From positions 148,915 through 212,914 of the forward strand of contig SCUE01000004.1 in the NCBI GenBank assembly GCA_004297775.1: a DNA stretch of 64,000 nucleotides. The letters run 5' to 3'. The notes below the pieces were generated by a model that made no database searches, had not been told where the DNA came from, and worked only from the letters and a program-made list of their open reading frames with translations. The DNA is from Chloroflexota bacterium. Its GTDB lineage: Bacteria > Chloroflexota > UBA6077 > FW602-bin22. The position numbers were made by a program, and so were the translations under genes. How positions within the stretch are numbered: the stretch's first letter is position 1; every line of letters starts with the position of its first letter. Of this stretch, positions 41,708 through 49,827 are shown piece by piece.

Positions 41708-42261
41708 TCGCCGCGCCGACGTTTCCGCTACACACGCACATCGGGCTGGATCTCGCCGGCGTGTTCCTCGCGCGCACATGGAATCCTCGCATCGCGATCG
41801 CGCCGACGGTCGCCGACGCGGCGGGATTGCTCGATTGGCTGGATGGTTCGGCGAGGGCGATCGCCCTGTCAGACCTCAACGATGCCGACGCTGGTTCGGC
41901 ACGCGCGGCGCTCGTTCTCGTCTCGGCATACGCCGATATCGGCCCGACGCTCGATCGTCTTCGCCTCGCGAGCGTCGCCATCGTCGCGCCGGGACAATTC
42001 GCCGGTATCTTGCGCGCCCGAGCAAGCGCTCTGGCATCGCATCGAGCCGTCCAGACCATCGGACGTAACCCACGCGTGCGGGAGGTCCACGGAATCGGGC
42101 AACCGTCGAGCGTCGCCTGGGCGCTTCTCGCCCGGATTGCGGCGCGAGGCAATCGCCCCGACCTGGCCGATCGGCTCGAAGTCCGCTACCGACACTCGCT
42201 CACCCCGTCGCGCGACGTGTGGTTGGCACGAACGGTGGCGATCCTGGCCAATCCGACGTGA
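41704..42261 (+). CDS. Uncharacterised 185-residue protein in glycosyltransferase operon
   Basis: The family is not recognised. It starts GTG 41704 inside the stop of the GT4 gene and ends in a TGATG overlap with the next gene, so it is firmly part of the operon. The sequence alternates short beta and alpha elements (LVIAAPTFPLHTHIGLDLAG, ARAALVLVSAYADIGPTL, LASVAIVAPGQFAGIL), resembling the N-terminal half of a GT-B Rossmann domain without a donor site. It may be an accessory subunit or a truncated paralogue. Confidence 0.65.
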   Translation: MIAAPTFPLHTHIGLDLAGVFLARTWNPRIAIAPTVADAAGLLDWLDGSARAIALSDLNDADAGSARAALVLVSAYADIGPTLDRLRLASVAIVAPGQFAGILRARASALASHRAVQTIGRNPRVREVHGIGQPSSVAWALLARIAARGNRPDLADRLEVRYRHSLTPSRDVWLARTVAILANPT

Positions 42262-43565
42262 TGGCGGGCGGCAACAAGGGCAACGATCTGGTCGCGATGC
42301 GGGTTTCGGGCTGGATCGAGCGCACGCGAAGCCCGACCGGTGGTTTCGGCGGACCGGTCGCGCACTGGTGGCGGGACTCGCTACTCGACTGCCGGCCGGG
42401 CTACGACTGGCGCCACGAGGGGATCGTCGCCGGCTACCTGGCGCTGCATCGGCGAACCTCCGATGAACGATGGCTCGCGCTGGCACGGCTGGCCGGTGAC
42501 GATCTCGTGCGCGCCCAGCTAGCCGACGGACATTGGCCGCGCTCACGCTTCGAATTGAATCCCGGCACGGCCGGCACCCCGCACGAGTCCGCGTGCGCGG
42601 TCGCGTTGCTCACGCTGGCGGAGCACCTGACCGACGCCAATGCCGACGTGGCCAGCGCCTACCTCACCGCGGCGCGCCGCTCGATCGAAGCTCTGATCGC
42701 GCGCTTCTGGCGCCGAGATCGACGTGAACTGTGGGACGACGCCAGATCGGCCGGTTTCGTGCCGAACAAGGCCGCTACGTTCATCGATGCGCTCGTTCGG
42801 ATGGCGCGCGTCACCGGCGACGCGGCCTGGATCGACGAGTACGCGCTTCCGGTCGGCGGCGCTATTCTGGCGCACCAGTTGCATCGCCAGCGTGACGCGC
42901 TCGATGGCGCGATCGCGCAGAACCGGCTCGGCGGGCGAGTCATCGAGAAGTACTTCCCCTACTACGTCGCGCGCTGCATTCCGCCTCTGCTGGCGCTCGG
43001 CGACGCGACCGGCCAGTCGCGTTTCGTCGGGGCAGCGCTCGCGGCCGGACGATTCGTCGCGTCGACGATCGACCCGCGCGACGGCAGCCTGCCGCAGATC
43101 GTGTACCCGACCGGACGCGTCAACCGCGATCCACGCTGGATCGCCGCGACCGGCGACGTTCTGCGCGCGCTCGCCGCCTGTGTTGAGCGCGGGCTCGACT
43201 GCGATCGACGACAGACCGAGGCGTGGCTGCTGGCGGGCCTGAACCCGGATGGCTCGGTTCGCACCGCCGTCGGTTTTGCCGGTCAGTCCGGACGGGCCGC
43301 CGGACCGATACCGGAGTTCCGGGACCTACTTCCCGTCGTCGGCTGGGTCGACAAAGCCTTCCGCTACTTTGCCGAGGCCGGGACCCGCGGGCCTGAACCC
43401 ACCGCCACGGAATGGTCGATCGATTGCGTCTACCACGGCCGACTGTACTTGTACGAAGCAACCGCCAGCGGCATCGCTGCCCGCGCGCGCGATCGCGTGG
43501 CCTGGTCGTGGAGGCACGGAGACAATTGGGCGGCGGTCGCCGATCCGGTCTTCGCCACGAAATGA
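42261..43565 (+). CDS. Alpha/alpha-barrel (six-hairpin glycosidase-like) protein
   Basis: A 434-residue soluble protein rich in paired helices separated by short Gly/Pro/Trp turns (RHEGIVAGYLALHRR, HESACAVALLTLAEHL, NKAATFIDALVRMAR). This is the pattern of six-hairpin glycosidases and similar (alpha/alpha)6 enzymes. No family-specific catalytic pair could be assigned. There is no signal peptide, so it would act in the cytoplasm unless exported another way. The ATG at 42261 overlaps the previous stop by one base, and the stop overlaps the GT4 start (ATGA). It may trim or bind the glycan made by its neighbours. Confidence 0.7.
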   Translation: MAGGNKGNDLVAMRVSGWIERTRSPTGGFGGPVAHWWRDSLLDCRPGYDWRHEGIVAGYLALHRRTSDERWLALARLAGDDLVRAQLADGHWPRSRFELNPGTAGTPHESACAVALLTLAEHLTDANADVASAYLTAARRSIEALIARFWRRDRRELWDDARSAGFVPNKAATFIDALVRMARVTGDAAWIDEYALPVGGAILAHQLHRQRDALDGAIAQNRLGGRVIEKYFPYYVARCIPPLLALGDATGQSRFVGAALAAGRFVASTIDPRDGSLPQIVYPTGRVNRDPRWIAATGDVLRALAACVERGLDCDRRQTEAWLLAGLNPDGSVRTAVGFAGQSGRAAGPIPEFRDLLPVVGWVDKAFRYFAEAGTRGPEPTATEWSIDCVYHGRLYLYEATASGIAARARDRVAWSWRHGDNWAAVADPVFATK

Positions 43566-44686
43566 GAATCGGCATCCTCGGTTACGGCCTCGATCGGCCG
43601 CTCAGCGGCGTCACGCGTGTCGGTATCGAGTTGACGCGGGCGCTGGCCGAGCGAGACGACGTCGAAGTCACGCTCTTACGCGCATACCGTAATGGTCCGT
43701 TCTCAGATGACCCGAGGATCGCCGGCGCTCGATTGCCGTTCTGCCGTCTTCTGCCGGTGCTGATGGCGCTCGGCGGCCCGCTGATCGCGGCGCAGGCGCG
43801 GCGGCACCGGCTGGACCTCGTCCACGACCCGATCGGCATCGCGCCATTCACCATCCCACGGCGGCTTGGCGGACCGCGCGCCGTGGCGACGATCCACGAC
43901 GCGATCGCGTTCGAGTATCCGGACGGCTATCCACTGCTCAACAACGTCCTCCACCGCCGATACATACCGTGGACGCTCCGCAACGTCGACCGCGTCGTGA
44001 CCGACAGCGCGCACGGCCGCGACGCGATCGCGCGACACATGCGGCTGGACCCCCTCGTGATCGATGTCGTGCCACTCGCAATCGCGTCGCATTTCACCGC
44101 GACGCCATCCGCCGGCGAAATCGCGCGAGTACGCGCCTCATACGGCCTCGAACGACCATTTCTGCTCTTTGTCGGCGCGTTCCAGGCACGCAAGAACGTC
44201 GTCGGGTTGATCGACGCGTTCGCCCAGGCGCATCCGCGACTTCCCGACGTCGACATGGTGCTGGTCGGGCCACGGCAGTGGTCGTATCCGCTTCTCGCCG
44301 AGCGGCTCGCCGCGCTCGATCCGGATGATCGACCGCGCGTCCTCGGCTACGTACCCGATGCCGATCTCGCCGCGCTCTACGCCGCCGCCACCGCCGTCGT
44401 GGTACCGTCGCTCTTCGAGGGCTTCGGCATTCCCGTCCTCGAAGCGATGGCACGCGGCGCGCCGGTCATCTGTTCGATCGCGTCGTCGCTGCCCGAGGTT
44501 GCCGGCGACGCGGCGCTGATGGTCGATCCTCGCGATCGCGACGCCATCGCCAACGCGATGATCCGCGTCGCGACCGACCAGACTCTGGCCGATGATCTCC
44601 GGCACCGAGGCCTTGCGCGCGCCGCCGCTTTCACCTGGGCCGAGACGGCCCGCCGGTATGTCGAGATCTATCGATCGCTAGCGTAG
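43562..44686 (+). CDS. GT4 family glycosyltransferase
   Basis: A 374-residue GT-B enzyme. GILGYGLDRPLSGVTRVGIE is the N-terminal acceptor loop, followed by VATIHDAIAFEYPDGYPL, VVTDSAHGRDAI, LLFVGAFQARKN and SLFEGFGIPVLEAMARG with both EX7E glutamates. It is the last gene of the 40547-44686 operon. Its stop overlaps the convergent GT2 gene by 9 bp. Confidence 0.93.
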   Translation: MRIGILGYGLDRPLSGVTRVGIELTRALAERDDVEVTLLRAYRNGPFSDDPRIAGARLPFCRLLPVLMALGGPLIAAQARRHRLDLVHDPIGIAPFTIPRRLGGPRAVATIHDAIAFEYPDGYPLLNNVLHRRYIPWTLRNVDRVVTDSAHGRDAIARHMRLDPLVIDVVPLAIASHFTATPSAGEIARVRASYGLERPFLLFVGAFQARKNVVGLIDAFAQAHPRLPDVDMVLVGPRQWSYPLLAERLAALDPDDRPRVLGYVPDADLAALYAAATAVVVPSLFEGFGIPVLEAMARGAPVICSIASSLPEVAGDAALMVDPRDRDAIANAMIRVATDQTLADDLRHRGLARAAAFTWAETARRYVEIYRSLA

Positions 44687-45706
44687 AATCAGTTTCAGCC
44701 ACGCCTGGCCAAGCGCGAAGACCGGCCGCGACAGTGCCGACGCCAGTGCGCGCGCCCGCGAATCGGTGACGAGCTCGGTGAGATCGAGCCGCCAGGCCGC
44801 TCGCGCCAGAAGGTCGCGATCGTCCACGCGGCGTGTCGCCTGCGTTGCCCGACGTTCTCGCGAGATGTTCGAGGCGTGACGGATCAGCCACCCGTAGGCG
44901 CGCGCCTTCGCGCCGAGACCCTCGAAGCCCTTCGTCGCGGCGTAGCACCAGGTCAGCAGTTCGACTATGGCGAAATGCGCCAGGAGCGCAACCAGCGTGC
45001 TTGTTGACCAGAGTTTGAGCGCCATTCGGAGCCGGTTTCGCTCCAGCCAGAAGATCTTGCCCGGCCCGAAGGAAGGTGTGTGACGATGGCGGACATTGCT
45101 CCCTGCCACGTAATGTATCGGAAGACCACGCAGCGCGGCGCGCAACGACAGATCGGTGTCTTCGAGGTACATGAAGTAACCTTCGTCGAATCCGCCCAGC
45201 GCTTCGAACGAGATCCGATCGATCGCGAAGCAGGCCCCGGACACGGCCAGGACACGATCGTCACGCCCGTAATAAGCGATCGGTCGCCCGTGGCCGCGGC
45301 AGGTCGTGATGCCGGACACGTGTACGACGTTGCCGGCCGTGTCGATCGTATCCGGCGCATCGGCCAGCGTGATCCGCGCCGTCGAAAGGCCCGGCGCGTC
45401 GGCAATCGGCCTCAGCAATGGGTCAAGCCAACCTGCTTGAACGAATGCGTCCGGATTGACGAAGACGAGGAAACGGCCCTTCGCTTCGCGCGCGCCGAGA
45501 TTGCACGCCGCGCCGAAGCCGATATTTCGCTCCGACCTGAAGACACGGCATCCTCGGTCCGATGCGATCTCGCGACTCCGGTCGGTCGAGGCGTTGTCCA
45601 CGACGATGATCTCGTCATCGGCACCGATGGTTGTGACGAGCGCGTCGAGGCACGCCGCGAGGTCGCCCGTGCTGTTGTGCGCGACGACGACGATGCTCGC
45701 GCGAAC
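44678..45706 (-). CDS. GT2 family glycosyltransferase, rhamnosyltransferase-like, with no canonical start codon
   Basis: A GT2 enzyme whose conserved start, ASIVVVAHNSTGDLAACLDA, is encoded upstream of the first GTG in the frame (45601), which lies inside the nucleotide-binding motif IIVVDNAS. Later motifs are VFVNPDAF (DxD), MYLEDTDLSLRA and two C-terminal hydrophobic helices. Between the in-frame stops near 45733 and residue A5 there is no ATG, GTG or TTG. GTT at 45706 stands 7 bases after AGGGG, and ATT 45727 or ATC 45694 are other options. It follows the upstream GT2 stop by 10 bp, so coupled re-initiation is possible. A sequencing error is also possible. Confidence 0.85.
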   Translation of the reverse strand, partial: VRASIVVVAHNSTGDLAACLDALVTTIGADDEIIVVDNASTDRSREIASDRGCRVFRSERNIGFGAACNLGAREAKGRFLVFVNPDAFVQAGWLDPLLRPIADAPGLSTARITLADAPDTIDTAGNVVHVSGITTCRGHGRPIAYYGRDDRVLAVSGACFAIDRISFEALGGFDEGYFMYLEDTDLSLRAALRGLPIHYVAGSNVRHRHTPSFGPGKIFWLERNRLRMALKLWSTSTLVALLAHFAIVELLTWCYAATKGFEGLGAKARAYGWLIRHASNISRERRATQATRRVDDRDLLARAAWRLDLTELVTDSRARALASALSRPVFALGQAWLKLILR

Positions 45707-45716
45707 GGTTCCGCCC

Positions 45717-46637
45717 CTACTTGAAATGGATCATCATCGAGCGAATCGAGTGCAAGATCACGCCCGCAAAGACGCTCAGAATCCCGAGCAGCAGGCACGC
45801 GGCGGCGCCGAGTGTTGGCGCGGCGGCAGCGGCGGCGCTTCCCTGGAGCACGGCATCAAGCGCCACCAGCGCGAGCAGCGATCCTAGCATCCACGACGCC
45901 AGCGCAACGATCGCGAAGAACAGCAGCGGCCGGTGCGTGCCGACGAGCCGCAATAAACCATCCACGACGATCAAGCCGTGACGAAACACATTTCGCTTCG
46001 GCGGATCGATGTAAACCGGCGCGATCGGCACCTCGACGACGCGCAGGCCCTTGTCCTGGGCCAGGAACTGCATCTCAGACTCGACCGCAAACCCCCGCGA
46101 ACTGAAGGTCATCGTCTCGATCGCCCGACGCGAGAACGCACGGAAGCCGGACTGCGAGTCGGTCAACTGGACGCCAGACCCGATGTTCGTCGCAGTCGTG
46201 ACGACAGTCTGTCCGACCCGTCGGACTGCCGGTATACGGCCGGACTCGGCGTACCGGCTGCCGACCGAGATGTCGGCCTCGCCGGACAGAATCGGCGCGG
46301 CAATGCGTGGAATGTCGGAGGCGCGATGCTGGCCGTCGCCATCCATCAGCACCAGGACGTCGGCGTCGCGTGCGAGCGCGGCCGAAAAGGCCGAAGTGAT
46401 CGCCTCGCCCTTGCCGCGGTTCGAGCCGTGCCGCATGAGGACGGCACCGGCCGCCTCCGCGATCAGGCCGGTCTCGTCAGACGACCCGTCGTCGACGACG
46501 ATCACCTCGGTGCCCCATCGTCGCGCTTGAATGACAATGCTGCCGATGTTGCGCTCTTCGTTGAGGCAAGGAATCGCGACGATGATGCGGCGGGCTGTTT
46601 CTGGAGCCGACCGCGGCGCTTCAGCCGGACTCGTCAT
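45717..46637 (-). CDS. GT2 family polyprenyl-phosphate sugar transferase (DPM1/GtrB-like)
   Basis: A 306-residue protein. The catalytic domain has IIVAIPCLNEERNIGSIV, VIVVDDGSSDET, LVLMDGDGQH (DxD) and SQSGFRAFSRRA. Two C-terminal TM helices follow (LFFAIVALASWMLGSLLALV and GAAACLLLGILSVFAGVIL). Enzymes of this layout load mannose or glucose onto undecaprenyl or polyprenyl phosphate for use outside the membrane. That would feed the GT-C-like and membrane enzymes in this region. A palindrome overlaps its promoter (46663-46677). Confidence 0.92.
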   Translation of the reverse strand: MTSPAEAPRSAPETARRIIVAIPCLNEERNIGSIVIQARRWGTEVIVVDDGSSDETGLIAEAAGAVLMRHGSNRGKGEAITSAFSAALARDADVLVLMDGDGQHRASDIPRIAAPILSGEADISVGSRYAESGRIPAVRRVGQTVVTTATNIGSGVQLTDSQSGFRAFSRRAIETMTFSSRGFAVESEMQFLAQDKGLRVVEVPIAPVYIDPPKRNVFRHGLIVVDGLLRLVGTHRPLLFFAIVALASWMLGSLLALVALDAVLQGSAAAAAAPTLGAAACLLLGILSVFAGVILHSIRSMMIHFK

Positions 46638-46662
46638 GGCCTAGCTCACACGTCGATCCAGC

Positions 46663-46677
46663 ATAGTGCCGCACTAT
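46663..46677. promoter_or_regulatory. 15-bp inverted repeat over the GT2 operon promoter
   Basis: ATAGTGC-C-GCACTAT, with 7-bp arms, lies 25 bp before the GT2 start at 46637. It overlaps a leftward -10 candidate, TATGCT (complement of 46660-46665). The symmetry suits a dimeric repressor; no regulator gene is adjacent. Confidence 0.5.
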
Positions 46678-46724
46678 AGGCAGGGGCCACGGACCGGTCA
46701 ATCGAGCCGATCACAGGTCGCGCA

Positions 46725-47090
46725 TCATGGCTTGGCCGGCGGCTTCGTGTCGGCCGGCTTTGGCTGACCCGGTTTCTCCGTGCCAGGCGCCGGCGTCCCG
46801 GTCGTCGCAGTACCAGCCGCGGGTGTGCTCGAAGCCGGAGCACCCGAACTCGGCGTTAGCGACACTTTCGGCGAGTCGGGCGCCTTCCGGGACATCACCT
46901 CGCCGATCGCGCGAATGAAGAGCATCGGACGACGCGGCGCCATCATCGTCACGGCCGTCAATCCGAGTATGAAGATCGCCGTGCCGCCGACCATCGCGAT
47001 CAGGGGCCAGTCGCGCGGTTTACCCGGCGGCTTCTCTCGGTTCTTCTTTTTCGGTTGTTCGTCGTCGTCTTCTTCCGGATCTTCCGCCAC
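46725..47090 (-). CDS. Small bitopic membrane protein with Pro/Thr-rich tail
   Basis: A 121-residue protein: an acidic then basic N-terminus (EDPEEDDDEQPKKKNREKPP), one TM segment (IAMVGGTAIFILGLTAVTMM), and a low-complexity Pro/Ala/Thr/Ser tail outside the membrane. No family is recognised. A TACACT box (complement of 47097-47102) ends 6 nt before the GTG at 47090, suggesting a leaderless transcript. Confidence 0.65.
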   Translation of the reverse strand: MAEDPEEDDDEQPKKKNREKPPGKPRDWPLIAMVGGTAIFILGLTAVTMMAPRRPMLFIRAIGEVMSRKAPDSPKVSLTPSSGAPASSTPAAGTATTGTPAPGTEKPGQPKPADTKPPAKP

Positions 47091-47116
47091 AATAGGAGTG
47101 TACCGGACGAATCAGG

Positions 47117-47320
47117 ATGCCAAGAGAACGCGATACCGCCTACGTCATTCACCTGTCCAGGCCCGAACTCGGAATCGGCGAAGTCGGCGAGTTCGTTCGC
47201 GGCAAACCCCCGGTCCTACAGGTGTACTGGCCCGACCCGGACAAGTACGGCTACTACCTCTCCACCGACTTGCGACGAGTGTCGGAACCGCCGACGACTG
47301 ATAGCGGTTCGACCGACTAG
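47117..47320 (+). CDS. Small uncharacterised protein (67 residues)
   Basis: A short soluble protein starting ATG 47117 after CAGG, with aromatic-rich core VLQVYWPDPDKYGYYLSTDL and a polar tail. Codon use fits the genome. No family is recognised. It is divergent from the small membrane protein and just upstream of bioY, which has its own promoter inside the end of this gene. Confidence 0.6.
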   Translation: MPRERDTAYVIHLSRPELGIGEVGEFVRGKPPVLQVYWPDPDKYGYYLSTDLRRVSEPPTTDSGSTD

Positions 47321-47323
47321 ACT
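47318..47323 (+). promoter_or_regulatory. -10 box of a probable leaderless promoter (bioY)
   Basis: TAGACT begins at the stop codon of the preceding small gene and ends 10 nt before the bioY ATG at 47334. No biotin-repressor (BirA) palindrome was noticed. Confidence 0.45.
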
Positions 47324-47333
47324 CGGCCACCGT

Positions 47334-47897
47334 ATGCCGAATCCCGTTCGCGCCGTGACCTTCGACCGCGCGTCCCTCGCGATGCGAATCGTGCTCATCG
47401 TGACTGGCTCGATCGTCATCGCGCTCGCGGCGCGCCTGCGCATCGATCTGCCCTTCTCGCCGGTGCCGATCACGCTGCAAACGGGCATCGTCGCGCTCGT
47501 CGGCGCCACGCTCGGCGCGCGAGCCGGCGCGATGGCCGCCGCGCTCTACCTCGTAGAGGGCTTGGCTGGCGCGCCGGTCTTCGCCGGTGGCGCGTCCGGC
47601 CTGGCGTACGCGCTGGGACCAACCGGCGGTTTCCTCGTCGGATTCATCCCGGCCGCGTTTCTGGCCGGTTGGCTCATCGAAACTGGACGCGCCCGGACCG
47701 CGTTGACCGTGCCGCTCGCATTCACCGCCTCGATGCTGGTCGTTTACCTGTTCGGTGTACCGTGGCTGGCCAATGTCGTCGGCATCGACCGCGCCCTCGC
47801 GGCCGGCTTCTTCCCGTACCTACCCGGCGATGCCATCAAGGCGATCGCGGCGTCGGCCTTATGGTTCGCCGGCGCGAGGCTGAGCCGCCCGACGTAG
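47334..47897 (+). CDS. bioY: BioY biotin transporter (ECF S-component)
   Basis: A 187-residue polytopic protein with about six TM segments. The BioY signatures LPFSPVPITLQTGIVALVG, YALGPTGGFLVGF and FFPYLPGDAIKAIAASA are all present. It imports biotin, either alone or with a shared energy-coupling module (EcfA/EcfT), which is not in this window. A solitary bioY suggests biotin scavenging. It is convergent with the LLM oxidoreductase gene, 9 bp away. Confidence 0.95.
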   Translation: MPNPVRAVTFDRASLAMRIVLIVTGSIVIALAARLRIDLPFSPVPITLQTGIVALVGATLGARAGAMAAALYLVEGLAGAPVFAGGASGLAYALGPTGGFLVGFIPAAFLAGWLIETGRARTALTVPLAFTASMLVVYLFGVPWLANVVGIDRALAAGFFPYLPGDAIKAIAASALWFAGARLSRPT

Positions 47898-47906
47898 TCG
47901 TCCGAG

Positions 47907-48896
47907 CTACTTCGCCGGCCACTTCACCTTCGGTAGAACATCCTTCGCGTATGCCTCGATGAACGCGGCCTGATCTTTTCCGACCTGGTGAATGTAGATC
48001 TCGGTGAAGCCGAAATCGACGTACTTCTGGATCTCGGCGACGTGCTCGTCGAGATCGGGCGTCATCAGGACGCGGTTGCGAAAGTCTTCCGGCCGAACCA
48101 GCTTCCGCATCACCTCGAAGTCCTCGGGATTGCGGATGTCTTGCTTCGGGAACGACATCCCACCGGTCGGCCACTCGCGCACGGCCTGCTCGATGCACGC
48201 CTCGCGCGTCTCCGCCAGCGAGACGTGGATCTGCATCAGGCGCGGCATCGTCGACGGGTCCTTGCCGGCCTCGCGCGCGCCCTTCTCGAAGCGCGCCAAG
48301 AGGTTCGAGACTCGGTCCTCACCCGCGCCGACCATGATGATGCCATCGCACAGCTTGCCGGTGCGCTCGCTCATGATCGGCCCGGATGTGGCGACGTACA
48401 TCGGCGGTGGCTTCTCCGGCAGCGTGTACAGCCGCGCGCTCTCGATGTTGAAGTGCTCGCTCTTGTGCTTGATGACCTTGCCGGTGAACAGCTTCTGGAT
48501 GACCGCGATCGAGTCAACGAGTCGATCCAGGCGCGTCGGCGCCTCCGGCCAGTACTCGCCGATGATGTGTTCGTTGAGCGCCTCACCGGCGCCCAGGCCG
48601 AGCCAGAAGCGGCCCGGGTACATCGCCGCAAGCGTCGCCGCCGCCTGGGCGACGATCGCCGGATGGTAGCGATAGCCCGGCGGCGTGACGCCCGGACCGA
48701 ACGTCACCTTTCCGGTCGCCTGTCCAATCGCGCCCATGAGCGCCCACGCGAACGCGCTATGGCCCTGAGACGGAACCCACGGGTGGAAGTGATCCGAAAC
48801 CATGACGCCGCCAAACCCAGCCTCTTCGGCAAGCTTCGACCAGCGCACGAGATCGGTCGGATGGAATTGCTCGGTCATCGCGCAGTAGCCGATCAT
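47907..48896 (-). CDS. F420-dependent LLM-class oxidoreductase, glucose-6-phosphate dehydrogenase-like
   Basis: A 329-residue TIM-barrel luciferase-like protein. MIGYCAMTEQFHPTDLVRWS, then MVSDHFHPWVPSQGHSAFAW and GRFWLGLGAGEALNEHIIG, closely follow the F420-dependent glucose-6-phosphate dehydrogenase subgroup, although other sugar or hydroxy substrates are possible in this subgroup. AGGAGAAG precedes the ATG at 48896. It lies 40 bp downstream of a second LLM gene and the CofE gene, so F420 cofactor synthesis and use are encoded together. Confidence 0.88.
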   Translation of the reverse strand: MIGYCAMTEQFHPTDLVRWSKLAEEAGFGGVMVSDHFHPWVPSQGHSAFAWALMGAIGQATGKVTFGPGVTPPGYRYHPAIVAQAAATLAAMYPGRFWLGLGAGEALNEHIIGEYWPEAPTRLDRLVDSIAVIQKLFTGKVIKHKSEHFNIESARLYTLPEKPPPMYVATSGPIMSERTGKLCDGIIMVGAGEDRVSNLLARFEKGAREAGKDPSTMPRLMQIHVSLAETREACIEQAVREWPTGGMSFPKQDIRNPEDFEVMRKLVRPEDFRNRVLMTPDLDEHVAEIQKYVDFGFTEIYIHQVGKDQAAFIEAYAKDVLPKVKWPAK

Positions 48897-48936
48897 GTCT
48901 TCTTCTCCTGAGTGTCCAGCCGGGCTTCGAAATTCG

Positions 48937-49827
48937 CTACAGCGACGCGGCGGCCGGAATGACCTTCTCCGCCCACAGTTCAAGCGAACCCGGCTCGTGC
49001 ATATCGGTGACCATGCAGTTCACCTGCGAGTAGCCAAGCGCGGCGTACTGGCGGAAAAGATCGAGCGCGGATTCGGGCGTGAACGAACCATCGCGTCCAT
49101 GCGAGGTCAGTTGCACGCGCAGATTGGCCGTCTTTTCGATCGTGTCGTAGTCGCGCTTCTCGGCGTCACAGTGACCGCGCAGGATGTCCAGTTTGTGCTT
49201 CACGGCCGTGAAATCGGAGCCCGAGACGTTGCACGCATCGGCGTACCGCGCGACCAGCCGGAGCGTCTTCTGCTCGCCGGAGCCTCCAACCAGAATCGGT
49301 GGGTGCGGCTTCGATACCGGCATCGGCGAACAGATCGTCTCGCCCAACTGGTAGTGGCGACCCTCGAACGGACCGCGATCGCCCGACCACATCTGCTTCG
49401 CGATCTTGAGCGTCTCTTCGAGGCGCCGGAATCGCTCCGCGACTGGCGGAAAGGGGAAACCGAGGCCAATGTGCTCGCGCTCGAACCAGGCCGCGCCGAT
49501 CCCGAAATACGCGCGACCGCCCGACAGGACATCGAGCGTCGTGACCTGCTTGACGAGGAAGCCCGGATGCCGGTAGGTGACGCCGGTCACCATGACGCCG
49601 AGCTTGACACGGCTGGTCTGTCCGGCGATGAAATTGAGCAGCGAGTAGACCTCGACCATGTCATTCTCGGCCGGGCCGAGAAATGGCAACTGGAAGAAGT
49701 GGTCCATACCCCAGATCGCGTAGAAGCCGGCCGCCTCGGCACGCCGCGCGATCGATCCCATCGTCGCGCCCATCGCCGGTGGGCCGCCCGGCCAGGTGAA
49801 GTTCTTGAGATCGAGACTGACTCTCAT
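48937..49827 (-). CDS. LLM-class F420-dependent oxidoreductase
   Basis: A 296-residue luciferase-like TIM-barrel enzyme (YAIWGMDHFFQLPFLG, VKLGVMVTGVTYRHPG, SGGRAYFGIGAAWFEREH, PHPPILVGGSGEQKTL). This pattern is that of the F420-using class rather than FMN monooxygenases. The substrate is unknown. The ATG at 49827 overlaps the CofE stop (ATGA), with GGAGAGGG a few bases upstream inside the cofE coding sequence. Confidence 0.9.
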   Translation of the reverse strand: MRVSLDLKNFTWPGGPPAMGATMGSIARRAEAAGFYAIWGMDHFFQLPFLGPAENDMVEVYSLLNFIAGQTSRVKLGVMVTGVTYRHPGFLVKQVTTLDVLSGGRAYFGIGAAWFEREHIGLGFPFPPVAERFRRLEETLKIAKQMWSGDRGPFEGRHYQLGETICSPMPVSKPHPPILVGGSGEQKTLRLVARYADACNVSGSDFTAVKHKLDILRGHCDAEKRDYDTIEKTANLRVQLTSHGRDGSFTPESALDLFRQYAALGYSQVNCMVTDMHEPGSLELWAEKVIPAAASL

